DNA of 64,000 bases from Flavobacterium sp. 140616W15 (GTDB lineage: Bacteria; Bacteroidota; Bacteroidia; Flavobacteriales; Flavobacteriaceae). Position numbers and translations under genes: made by a program. Positions 34,790-43,341 of this stretch are shown here, in pieces. Each line of letters starts with the position of its first letter. The stretch's first letter is position 1. The stretch lies in NCBI RefSeq assembly GCF_003668995.1, contig NZ_CP033068.1, positions 2,604,001 to 2,668,000 on the forward strand. Reading direction: 5' to 3'. The notes beneath the pieces are model-generated. The model was not told where the DNA came from and did no database searches. It saw nothing but the letters and a program-made list of their open reading frames with translations.

Positions 34790-36307
34790 TTACAATTCTA
34801 TTCGGTTAATGTAATTTAATGCACTTCCTTTATCTTCTAAAGCATGCAATACATCAAACACTTTGTCTGACCAACCAGCTATTAAATAAACATCGTTTTT
34901 TTCTATATTTATTGGTACCTGACCGTAACCAGCCAAATCAAACAAATACAATTTCGCATTTGGTGCAATACTTTTGTATCGATTCCATGATTTTGCAAAT
35001 GAATCATTTGTCATATTACTATTCCACATTTGAACATCTGTAAACAACATCACTTTATCTACTATTTCATTTCGGTAGATTAAATCTTCCAAGACCAAAT
35101 GACCGTTTGTAGAATAACCTACTTCACCTTCACGTTTGTAATATTCATTAACATTAGACAATACGCTTCGTTTTGGCATATTGATTATTTTCCATCGGTC
35201 ACCAAACATACCGCTCACCACATTTTTGCAACGACTTTGCATCAACATACCTAACATTAAACCTATATCATACAACATTACTTTACTTTTCGGTGATATG
35301 TTTTGTTGCATAGAACCCGAAACATCGCAAGCGATCACAACAGCTGTATTGGTGGCAAAACCTTTTATGTTTTGAGCACTGACCATTACAGCACTTTCTA
35401 AAGCATCCAAAACTATTGAAGTGTATTTTGATGGCAAGTCTTTTAACTCACGATATGCAGCCAAGAATCGGAATGGTAACTGTTTCGAGTTCAAAACGGC
35501 TTTTTCATTAGCAAGGTAATCACATACTTTTTCGATATGAAAACCAGACACATTTGCCTCCATGATGTTTCGCAAATTACGCATCAAAGCCATATAACCT
35601 ATTTTGTTGCTATCGATCAATTCTTCCCATTTTTGAGTGAATGCTTTTTGTTTTTCAGCATCATTTTTATAGTTAGACTGACCTAATTTTGACAATTCGG
35701 TTTCCCAAGTGTAAGGTGTTTCTAAAGTATCGTTCACTATTTTATTGAACAACGCTTGTTGTGCTTCATCTTTCGCTTTTGGATGAACCAAAAACAAAGC
35801 GTCTTTTAATTTCACCACACCATCTCGGTTGTATTTTGCAAATTGGTACTCATCAAATTTATTGAATGAATACGCCAAACCTTTTTGTATTTGTTTAGAC
35901 AAACGGTTTAATTTTTTAACACCATTTCGGTCGTTTGCCATTTGATAATACGCTAATAATTCGGTTATCTCATCTGCACGTTGGATTACATGTGTGATCA
36001 TTTTACTGATTAAAGCATCTCCTGAATATATTTTAGCCAACTCGACTATCAAAACTAATGGTACTGAACGCATATGCATTTCATTACGGGCATAAACCGC
36101 TAACTTGGCTACGAATACTGGGTTGCTTTTTTGAATTAAATCTTTTATTCGATCCAAACGTGTTGTATCTTTCTCATAAAACGATGCATTCAAACTTGTT
36201 GTCACAACTGCTCCGTACAATTCGTATTCTGGTGTTAACGGAAAAGCAACAGCATTTTCGTAATTAACTATATTTTTTTTCTCTTTATTTAAAAAATTGA
36301 ATTTCAT
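34790..36307 (-). CDS. rsr: Ro60/Rsr-type TROVE-vWA RNA-binding protein
   Basis: 505 residues, normal for bacterial Ro60. The N-terminal TROVE region is a helical ring (TPEYELYGAVVTTSLNASFY, ARNEMHMRSVPLVLIVELA). The C-terminal von Willebrand A domain carries a complete MIDAS, DVSGSMQQN near residue 330, with later T and D residues (FTDVQMW). Ro60 rings bind misfolded RNA ends in the central hole and Y RNAs on the outer rim. The Y-like array lies immediately downstream on the same strand and site E upstream, so protein and RNAs are coregulated. Confidence 0.9.
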   Translation of the reverse strand: MKFNFLNKEKKNIVNYENAVAFPLTPEYELYGAVVTTSLNASFYEKDTTRLDRIKDLIQKSNPVFVAKLAVYARNEMHMRSVPLVLIVELAKIYSGDALISKMITHVIQRADEITELLAYYQMANDRNGVKKLNRLSKQIQKGLAYSFNKFDEYQFAKYNRDGVVKLKDALFLVHPKAKDEAQQALFNKIVNDTLETPYTWETELSKLGQSNYKNDAEKQKAFTQKWEELIDSNKIGYMALMRNLRNIMEANVSGFHIEKVCDYLANEKAVLNSKQLPFRFLAAYRELKDLPSKYTSIVLDALESAVMVSAQNIKGFATNTAVVIACDVSGSMQQNISPKSKVMLYDIGLMLGMLMQSRCKNVVSGMFGDRWKIINMPKRSVLSNVNEYYKREGEVGYSTNGHLVLEDLIYRNEIVDKVMLFTDVQMWNSNMTNDSFAKSWNRYKSIAPNAKLYLFDLAGYGQVPINIEKNDVYLIAGWSDKVFDVLHALEDKGSALNYINRIEL

Positions 36308-36355
36308 AATTTCTGGTTTTAAAATTAGACAATCAGTATCGTTTTATTTCTTGAG

Positions 36356-36415
36356 CAAAGATTTCTGAAGTAGTGCGCAGTTATTTTGCGTAGCAAAAAA
36401 AGAATTTTATATTTG
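36356..36415. promoter_or_regulatory. Bidirectional regulon operator, site E
   Basis: TGCGCA / TGCGTA inverted repeat (36374-36392). Leftward it is 10 nt from AATCTTTG (36363-36356), serving the Ro60 gene. Rightward, TTTG (36385-36388, inside the repeat) is exactly 19 bp from a perfect -7 TATATTTG (36408-36415), serving the HD and WYL genes. A regulator bound here would control both directions, including the putative regulator's own gene. Confidence 0.7.
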
Positions 36416-36429
36416 AGTAAAAAAACAAC

Positions 36430-37044
36430 ATGAATCTAAAAGAAAAATATACTGAACTGCTTATACATATTGGTTTTTCAACAAATGAGATTCAGAAAAA
36501 TTGGTTCGATCTTGAAAAGGCATATTCTAATAAATCAAGACATTACCACAATTTGACTCATATAAAGGATATGATTTTTAGTTTTGAAACGTATCTTGAT
36601 AAACTTCAAAAACCAAACGAAATTTTATTTTCTATTTTTTATCATGACTACATATACAATAGCCGTAAAAAAGATAATGAACTCAAAAGTGCCCAATATG
36701 CGTTATCCGTTTTACCCGAGAATATTTCATTTGATAGACAATTGGTTTTTGATACTATTTGTGCAACACAGCAACATCAACACAATGCAATTGAAGATAT
36801 TAATTGGCTAATCGATTTTGATTTAAAAATTCTTGCCCGAGATTGGGAAGATTATCAAGTTTACTTTGAACAAATAAGAAAAGAATACCGCATTTATCCT
36901 GATTTATTATACAAACCCGGACGCGCAAAAGCTTTAAAACATTTTCTGGAAAATGAATCTATTTTTCAAACAGACGAATTCAGGAATTTATATGAGGAGA
37001 AAGCAAGAATGAATATTCAAAAAGAAATAAAGTTATTAAGCTAA
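36430..37044 (+). CDS. HD-superfamily metal-dependent phosphohydrolase
   Basis: 204 residues of the COG4339-like family. RHYHNLTHI gives the first His, FYHDYIYN the HD pair, and a later WLIDFDLKIL the distal Asp. These are small stand-alone HD phosphohydrolases of unknown natural substrate. It is divergent from Ro60 across the shared operator and upstream of the WYL gene by 89 bp. HD domains fused to kinases act as RNA 3'-end phosphatases in other repair systems, so removal of a 2',3'-cyclic phosphate is a testable guess. Confidence 0.8.
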   Translation: MNLKEKYTELLIHIGFSTNEIQKNWFDLEKAYSNKSRHYHNLTHIKDMIFSFETYLDKLQKPNEILFSIFYHDYIYNSRKKDNELKSAQYALSVLPENISFDRQLVFDTICATQQHQHNAIEDINWLIDFDLKILARDWEDYQVYFEQIRKEYRIYPDLLYKPGRAKALKHFLENESIFQTDEFRNLYEEKARMNIQKEIKLLS

Positions 37045-37083
37045 AATTGAATCTCGTAAAGTCGCAGAGTTTTATTTTTTAAG

Positions 37084-37108
37084 CCACTCCCGATAGCTAT
37101 TGGGAGTG
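37084..37108. other. Intergenic hairpin between HD and WYL genes
   Basis: CACTCCC and GGGAGTG pair around GATAGCTATT. No T run follows, so it may be an attenuator or mRNA stabiliser. A similar TTCCGACAGCTATCGGAA dyad occurs near 5975. Confidence 0.35.
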
Positions 37109-37133
37109 TAACTTTTCAACAAAAAAAGATAGT

Positions 37134-38147
37134 ATGTCACAAAATAAAAATGCCTTAATACGCTACAAAACAATCGATAAATGCCTGCAGAACCAATACA
37201 GGACCTGGACTCTCGACGATTTAATCGAAGCCTGTTCAGATGCATTATTTGAATATGAAGGTCGTGAGAACCGAATAAGCAAACGTACCATACAAATGGA
37301 TATTCAACTTATGCGTAGCGAAAAACTCGGATACAATGCTCCTATCGTAGTTTATGATAAAAAGTTTTACAAGTACGATGAAGAGGATTTCTCAATTACT
37401 GATATTCCACTTACAGAAACTGATATGAATGTTCTAACAGAAACAGTTTCTATGCTAAAACAGTTTAAGGATTTCTCCTTATTTAGTGATGTTTCGGATA
37501 TTTTACAGCGTTTGGAAGATAAAATCTATTCGGAGAAATCGCATACTAATTCGGTAATTTATCTTGATAAAAATGAAAACTTAAAAGGATTACATTATCT
37601 AGATGAAATTTATCAAGCCATCATCAAAAAAATTGTTCTTGTTATCACCTATAAATCTTTTAAATCCAGAGAAGAACAAAAATTTAATTTTCATCCTTTT
37701 ATTTTAAAGGAGTTTAACAATCGTTGGTTTTTGGTAGGAAAGAAAAAAGGGGGGCAGCCGATAACCAATTTAGCTCTTGACCGAATTACCAGTATCGATT
37801 TTGATTTTAACCTCCCTTATATAGAAGAAGTATTTGATGCCGAGGATTTTTATAAGGATGTGGTTGGGGTAACTGTGAACCAAGGAATGAACGCTAGAAA
37901 AATTGAACTTTGGATTGATAAAGAAAATGCTCCTTATGTTTTAACAAAGCCTTTTCATGCTTCGCAAAAGCTAGAAAAAGAAAATGAGGACGGAAGCATC
38001 ATTATTACACTAAAACTCAAGACTAATTATGAAATAGAACGCTTGCTTTTGGGTTTTGGTGATGGATTAGAAGTTATTAGTCCCAATGGATTGCGATTGC
38101 GGATAAAAGATAAACTAAAGAAAGCTTTACTTAAATATGGAGAATAA
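37134..38147 (+). CDS. WYL-domain transcriptional regulator
   Basis: 337 residues. N-terminal helix-turn-helix (about 15-65, WTLDDLIEACSDALFEYEGR ... SKRTIQMDI), a middle linker, and a WYL domain around 165-230 (IVLVITYKSF, FHPFILKEFNNRWFLVGKKK, LALDRITSID), then the WCX-type C-terminal extension. WYL proteins sense nucleic-acid-derived ligands in several stress and defence systems. It is the only regulator in the RNA-repair locus and shares the site E promoter, so it is the best candidate to bind the five palindromes, possibly in response to RNA ends. Confidence 0.8.
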   Translation: MSQNKNALIRYKTIDKCLQNQYRTWTLDDLIEACSDALFEYEGRENRISKRTIQMDIQLMRSEKLGYNAPIVVYDKKFYKYDEEDFSITDIPLTETDMNVLTETVSMLKQFKDFSLFSDVSDILQRLEDKIYSEKSHTNSVIYLDKNENLKGLHYLDEIYQAIIKKIVLVITYKSFKSREEQKFNFHPFILKEFNNRWFLVGKKKGGQPITNLALDRITSIDFDFNLPYIEEVFDAEDFYKDVVGVTVNQGMNARKIELWIDKENAPYVLTKPFHASQKLEKENEDGSIIITLKLKTNYEIERLLLGFGDGLEVISPNGLRLRIKDKLKKALLKYGE

Positions 38148-38351
38148 TTTTTTCTGTTTTTTAAATTAAAGAAATATCTTTCAAGACATATCAATCCGAG
38201 ATCCTAATTTACTGAGCTGATGTAACTTTTCAGATAATCGAACATCTAAAATTTCAAAAAAAATATTATATTTCATTCGATAAATAGAAAACTTAACCAA
38301 CTCTATTTCAGAGCTAACATTTAACAAACTAAAAAATATTTTTTGAAATAC

Positions 38352-38383
38352 TATGCATGCATAATATTTTTTTATTATATTTG
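38352..38383 (+). promoter_or_regulatory. MarR operon promoter with palindromic operator
   Basis: TATATTTG (38376-38383) is a consensus -7 box. The 12-bp perfect palindrome TATGCATGCATA (38352-38363) overlaps its -33 position and is a candidate operator for the MarR protein. Otherwise the 38148-38488 gap shows nothing. Confidence 0.5.
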
Positions 38384-38488
38384 AAATCGATATAGTTGCC
38401 AATAAACGAATTCGATTTAAATTAATGCAAAAGATACTATCGTAATGTATTTCACATTAAAATTAAATAATCAAATACAATCTACCAA

Positions 38489-38956
38489 ATGAAAGAAAAG
38501 ACTATAGATTATATTTTACGCGCAACCTGGCAAGCTGTATCAAGAATGTACAATGAAGAGGCTGCAAAATATGATGGGACAATGGCTACTGGTTTTGCGC
38601 TATTAAGCATCGATAAAGAGGAAGGCACTCCATCGACAGCATTAGGTCCTAGAATGGGAATGGAAGCTACCAGCTTAACCAGAACGCTCAAATCTATGGA
38701 AGACAAAGGCTTGATTGTTCGAAAGAAAAATCCAACCGATGGCCGAGGGGTTTTAATTTATCTAACTGAATTTGGAAAAGAAAAAAGAGAGTTATCTAAA
38801 AATACAGTCTTGAAATTTAATGAAACAGTTAGAAACCACATTTCTGAAGAAAAATTAAAACATTTTATTGAGGTTTCAGAAATAATAAATGAATTAATAC
38901 AAGATAAAAATATATTTAATCAAACAGAAAAAACAGAAAATGAAACGCACAATTAA
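38489..38956 (+). CDS. MarR-family regulator of the beta-oxidation operon
   Basis: 155 residues with winged-helix features: LGPRMGMEATSLTRTLKSME recognition region and the wing DKGLIVRKKNPTDGRGVLIY. The C-terminus overlaps the 3-hydroxyacyl-CoA dehydrogenase start by 17 bp, so it leads the operon. By analogy with other flavobacterial fatty-acid operons it is expected to repress it and to respond to acyl-CoA. Confidence 0.85.
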   Translation: MKEKTIDYILRATWQAVSRMYNEEAAKYDGTMATGFALLSIDKEEGTPSTALGPRMGMEATSLTRTLKSMEDKGLIVRKKNPTDGRGVLIYLTEFGKEKRELSKNTVLKFNETVRNHISEEKLKHFIEVSEIINELIQDKNIFNQTEKTENETHN

Positions 38957-41330
38957 AAAAGTTGCCGTAATTGGATCTGGAATTATGGGTTCAGGAATAG
39001 CTTGTCATTTTGCTAACATTGGTGTTGAAGTTTTACTCCTTGACATCATTCCACGTGAGTTAACCGAGGCCGAAACTAAAAAAGGCTTAACTCTAGAAAG
39101 CAAAGCCGTAAGAAACAGAATTGTAAATGAACATCTTGCTAACTCATTAAAATCTAAACCATCACCTATTTACAGTCAGAAATTCGCAAACAGAATCACG
39201 ACTGGAAATACAACTGATGATATGGCAAAAATTGCCAATGTTGATTGGATTATTGAAGTTGTTGTAGAACGTCTGGATATTAAAAAATTAGTTTTTGAAC
39301 AAATCGAGAAATTCCGTAAACCAGGAACTTTAGTAACATCAAACACTTCTGGTATTCCGATTCATTTTATGAGCGAAGGAAGAAGCGAAGATTTTCAACA
39401 ACATTTCTGCGGAACACACTTTTTTAACCCTGCGCGTTACTTAAAATTGTTTGAAATTATTCCTGGTCCAAAAACTTCAACTGAAGTATTGGATTTCTTA
39501 AATGAATATGGATCTAAATTTTTAGGAAAAACTTCGGTTGTTGCTAAAGATACTCCAGCATTTATTGGAAACAGAATTGGTATTTATGGTATCCAGAGTT
39601 TATTCCACTTAGTTAAAGAAATGGGATTAACTATCGAAGAAGTTGATAAATTGACTGGTCCAGTTATTGGCCGTCCAAAATCGGCTACTTTCCGTACGGT
39701 TGACGTTGTTGGTTTAGATACATTAGTACACGTTGCTAATGGTATTTATGAAAACTGCCCAACTGATGAGCAACACGAATTATTTAAACTTCCTGATTTC
39801 ATCACAAAAATGATGGAGAATAATTGGTTAGGAAGCAAAACAGGACAAGGTTTCTACAAAAAAGTAGATAGAGACATCCTTACACTTGACTTAGACACTT
39901 TAGAATATCGTGCTGCTAAAAAAGCAAATTTTGCTACGCTTGAATTAACTAAAACAATTGATAAACCTATCAATCGTTTTAAAGTTTTGGTGAAAGGAAA
40001 AGATAAAGCAGGAGAATTTTACCGTAAGAGTTTCGCTGGAATGTTTGCTTATGTGTCAAACAGAATTCCTGAAATATCAGACGAATTATATAAAATTGAC
40101 GATGCCATGAAAGCTGGTTTCGGATGGGAAAATGGTCCTTTCGAAATTTGGGATGCTATTGGTGTCGAAAACGGAATCGAAATCATGAAAGCTGAAGGTT
40201 TAGCTCCAGCTGCATGGGTAAACGATATGATAGCTTCTGGAAGCAAAAGCTTCTACTCTGTAAAAGAAGGCGCTACTTATTTTTACAACATTCCAACAAA
40301 ATCACAAACTAAAGTTCCAGGACAAGATGCATTCATTATCCTAAACAACATTCGCGAAAGCAAAAAAGTTTGGAGCAATAGTGGTGCAATTATCCAAGAT
40401 CTAGGAGACGGAATCCTAAACTTAGAATTCCAATCAAAAATGAATACTATTGGTGGCGATGTATTACAGGCTATCAATAAAGCAATTGACTTATCTGAAA
40501 AAGAATACCAAGGTTTAGTTATTGGTAACCAAGCAGCAAATTTTTCTGTAGGTGCTAATATCGGAATGATTTTTATGATGGCTGTTGAGCAAGAATATGA
40601 TGAGTTAAATATGGCTATCAAAATGTTCCAGGACACTATGATGCGCGTACGTTACTCAGGAATTCCTGTTGTTGTAGCACCTCACGGAATGACTTTTGGC
40701 GGTGGATGCGAAATGAGCTTACATGCTGATAAAGTGGTTGCTGCTGCTGAAACGTATATGGGATTAGTTGAATTTGGTGTTGGTGTACTTCCTGGTGGTG
40801 GTGGATCAAAAGAAATGGCTTTAAGAGCATCTGACCTTTTCCGTAAAAACGATGTGGAATTAAACGTTCTTCAAGAATATTTCTTGACTATTGCTATGGC
40901 AAAAGTATCAACTTCTGGTTATGAAGCTTTTGACACTGGACTTTTACAACATGGTAAAGATATTATTGTAGTAAACAAAGATCGTCAGATCGCTGAAGCT
41001 AAAAAGCATGCATTGTTAATGGCTGAAGCTGGTTATACTCAACCAATAAGAAGAACGGATGTAAAAGTATTAGGAAAACAAGCTCTTGGAATGTTCTTAG
41101 TTGGAACAGATCAAATGGAAGCTGGAAAATACATTTCTGAGCACGACAAGAAAATCGCTAACAAACTGGCATACGTAATGGCTGGTGGTGATTTATCTGA
41201 AGCGACTTTAGTATCTGAGCAATATTTATTAGATATCGAACGTGAAGCTTTCTTATCCCTTTGTACTGAAAGAAAAACATTGGAAAGAATTCAATATATG
41301 TTAACTAAAGGAAAACCACTTAGAAATTAG
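38940..41330 (+). CDS. fadB: 3-hydroxyacyl-CoA dehydrogenase/enoyl-CoA hydratase
   Basis: 796 residues in the order dehydrogenase then crotonase, opposite to E. coli FadB but usual in Bacteroidetes. The Rossmann motif VIGSGIMGSGIA starts at residue 10; HFFNPARYLKLFEIIPG follows. The crotonase part has FSVGANIG and FGGGCEMSLHAD oxyanion-hole segments. It catalyses hydration and oxidation of trans-2-enoyl-CoA. Cotranscribed with MarR, thiolase and acyl-CoA dehydrogenase. Confidence 0.9.
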   Translation: MKRTIKKVAVIGSGIMGSGIACHFANIGVEVLLLDIIPRELTEAETKKGLTLESKAVRNRIVNEHLANSLKSKPSPIYSQKFANRITTGNTTDDMAKIANVDWIIEVVVERLDIKKLVFEQIEKFRKPGTLVTSNTSGIPIHFMSEGRSEDFQQHFCGTHFFNPARYLKLFEIIPGPKTSTEVLDFLNEYGSKFLGKTSVVAKDTPAFIGNRIGIYGIQSLFHLVKEMGLTIEEVDKLTGPVIGRPKSATFRTVDVVGLDTLVHVANGIYENCPTDEQHELFKLPDFITKMMENNWLGSKTGQGFYKKVDRDILTLDLDTLEYRAAKKANFATLELTKTIDKPINRFKVLVKGKDKAGEFYRKSFAGMFAYVSNRIPEISDELYKIDDAMKAGFGWENGPFEIWDAIGVENGIEIMKAEGLAPAAWVNDMIASGSKSFYSVKEGATYFYNIPTKSQTKVPGQDAFIILNNIRESKKVWSNSGAIIQDLGDGILNLEFQSKMNTIGGDVLQAINKAIDLSEKEYQGLVIGNQAANFSVGANIGMIFMMAVEQEYDELNMAIKMFQDTMMRVRYSGIPVVVAPHGMTFGGGCEMSLHADKVVAAAETYMGLVEFGVGVLPGGGGSKEMALRASDLFRKNDVELNVLQEYFLTIAMAKVSTSGYEAFDTGLLQHGKDIIVVNKDRQIAEAKKHALLMAEAGYTQPIRRTDVKVLGKQALGMFLVGTDQMEAGKYISEHDKKIANKLAYVMAGGDLSEATLVSEQYLLDIEREAFLSLCTERKTLERIQYMLTKGKPLRN

Positions 41331-41331
41331 A

Positions 41332-41588
41332 AAATAGAACAAAGAAAAAAGAATATAGAAAAAAGAATATAGATTTTGAGACAAAGTAACAGTCTATTTT
41401 CTATGATCTATCTTCTAAACTCTTAAAAATAGAACAAAAAGAATAGAATATAGATTTTGAGACAAAATAACAGTCTATTTTCTATACTCTATCTTCTAAA
41501 CTCTTAAAAATAGAACAAAGAGAAAAGAATATAGATTTTGAGACAAAGTAACAGTCTATTTTCTATGATCTATTTTCTATGATCTTAA
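41332..41588. repeat. Three tandem ~80-bp repeats
   Basis: Three copies (about 41332, 41426 and 41507) of a block running from AAAATAGAACAAA through ATTTTGAGACAAAGTAACAG to TCTATTTTCTATGATCTA. Each half-block is purine-rich then pyrimidine-rich and can form a hairpin (ATAGA/TCTAT). It fills the gap between the first two beta-oxidation genes. Confidence 0.7.
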
Positions 41589-41600
41589 AAAACAAAACAA

Positions 41601-42782
41601 ATGAAAACAGCATATATAGTAAAAGCATACCGTACTGCGGTAGGAAAAGCACCAAAAGGAGTTTTTAGATTTAAAAGACCTGATGAATTAGCAGCAGAAA
41701 CCATTCAGTATATGATGGCTGAACTGCCTGATTTTGACAAAAAACGTATTGATGATGTTATGGTAGGGAATGCCATGCCAGAAGCTGAACAAGGACTTAA
41801 CGTTGGTCGTTTAATCTCTCTTATGGGATTAAAAGTAGAAGATGTTCCTGGTGTAACCGTAAACCGTTACTGTGCATCTGGATTAGAAACTATCGGAATG
41901 GCAACTGCAAAAATCCAATCAGGAATGGCAGATTGTATCATCGCTGGTGGTGCCGAAAGTATGAGTTTTATTCCGATGGGAGGTTACAAACCAACTCCAG
42001 ATTATAAACTTGCTGCCGAAGGTCACGAAGATTATTACTGGGGAATGGGATTAACTGCTGAAGCGGTTGCTAACCAATATAAAATTTCCAGAGAAGATCA
42101 AGATGAGTTTGCTTACAACTCTCATATCAAAGCATTAAAAGCGCAAGCTGAAGGTAAATTCGACAAACAAATCGTTCCGATTACAGTTGAGCAAACTTTC
42201 ATTAATGAAAATGGTAAAAAAGAAACAAAATCATATGTTGTAAACAAAGACGAAGGGCCACGTGCTGGAACTTCTAAAGAAGCTTTGGCTGGTTTAAGAC
42301 CTGTTTTTGCTGCTGACGGAAGTGTAACTGCTGGTAACTCTTCTCAAATGAGTGATGGTGCAGCTTTTGTTTTAATCATGAGCGAGGATATGGTAAAAGA
42401 ATTAAACCTTGAGCCTATCGCTAGATTAGTAAACTTTGCTTCATCAGGTGTTGAACCAAGAATCATGGGAATCGGACCAGTAAAAGCTATCCCGAAAGCC
42501 TTAAAACAAGCAGGATTACAATTAAAAGATATTGATTTAGTGGAGTTAAACGAGGCTTTTGCTTCTCAATCATTAGCTGTTGTTCGTGAGTTAGGATTAA
42601 ACCCTGATATCGTAAACGTAAATGGTGGAGCAATCGCATTAGGTCACCCTCTAGGTTGTACTGGTGCTAAACTTTCTGTTCAATTATTCGACGAAATGAA
42701 ACGCAGAGGCAGCAAATACGGAATCGTTTCTATGTGCGTAGGAACAGGACAAGGTTCTGCTGGGATTTACGAGGTTCTTTAA
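41601..42782 (+). CDS. fadA: Acetyl-CoA C-acyltransferase (thiolase)
   Basis: 393 residues, standard thiolase length. Active-site Cys in NRYCASGLETIG (about residue 92), NEAFASQ, GGAIALGHPLGCTG His loop and the second Cys in SMCVGTGQGSAGIYE. It cleaves 3-ketoacyl-CoA to acetyl-CoA and shortened acyl-CoA. Third gene of the operon after a repeat-filled spacer. Confidence 0.92.
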   Translation: MKTAYIVKAYRTAVGKAPKGVFRFKRPDELAAETIQYMMAELPDFDKKRIDDVMVGNAMPEAEQGLNVGRLISLMGLKVEDVPGVTVNRYCASGLETIGMATAKIQSGMADCIIAGGAESMSFIPMGGYKPTPDYKLAAEGHEDYYWGMGLTAEAVANQYKISREDQDEFAYNSHIKALKAQAEGKFDKQIVPITVEQTFINENGKKETKSYVVNKDEGPRAGTSKEALAGLRPVFAADGSVTAGNSSQMSDGAAFVLIMSEDMVKELNLEPIARLVNFASSGVEPRIMGIGPVKAIPKALKQAGLQLKDIDLVELNEAFASQSLAVVRELGLNPDIVNVNGGAIALGHPLGCTGAKLSVQLFDEMKRRGSKYGIVSMCVGTGQGSAGIYEVL

Positions 42783-42935
42783 TAAAGAGAATAGAATAAA
42801 GAGAACAGAATAAAGAAGATAGATGTTTTTTGAGAATAAAGAAATCTCTTTTTGGAATGACAAAATGTTTTAAATCAAATAAAATAGTACTAATCTTACT
42901 TTTTTATTTTAATTTCTTAACTTGACTCAAAAAAC

Positions 42936-43286
42936 ATGAGACATAATTATAAGAACTTAAAGATTTGGAAGATTGGAATTGCAATTGCTAATGAAATTTC
43001 AGATGTATTAATAGAATTTCCAAAACACGAACGATATGACTTGAGTTCTCAAATAAGCAGATGTTCTGTTTCGATGCCTAGTAATATTGCCGAAGGATCT
43101 TCAAGAACAGATAAGTCTTTCAGTCATTTTTTAAACATTTCTCTTGGTTCTTCATTTGAACTAATCACACAATTATTGATTGCGAAACATAGAAAATATA
43201 TAAACGAGATACAATTTAACCAATTAGAAATTAAAATAGAAGAATTCCAAAGGATGACAATGGGTTTTCAAAACGGACTAAAGTAA
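42936..43286 (+). CDS. S23-type four-helix-bundle protein
   Basis: 116 residues of the 23S-rRNA-intervening-sequence (S23) family: NLKIWKIGIAIANEISDVLI, then SQISRCSVSMPSNIAEGSSR and the C-terminal helices. Function unknown; relatives include the accessory protein of diversity-generating retroelements. It sits inside a beta-oxidation operon, flanked on both sides by AATAGAATAAAGAGA-type inverted tracts, as if it had inserted there. Confidence 0.75.
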   Translation: MRHNYKNLKIWKIGIAIANEISDVLIEFPKHERYDLSSQISRCSVSMPSNIAEGSSRTDKSFSHFLNISLGSSFELITQLLIAKHRKYINEIQFNQLEIKIEEFQRMTMGFQNGLK

Positions 43287-43341
43287 AAGTCTATTTTCTA
43301 TACTCTTTATTCTATTTTCTTTCATAAAAAACAAAAACAAA

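Noticed and set aside
38181..38402. Leftward 73-codon frame upstream of MarR
   Set aside because: It overlaps the MarR promoter and palindrome, with no supporting motif.
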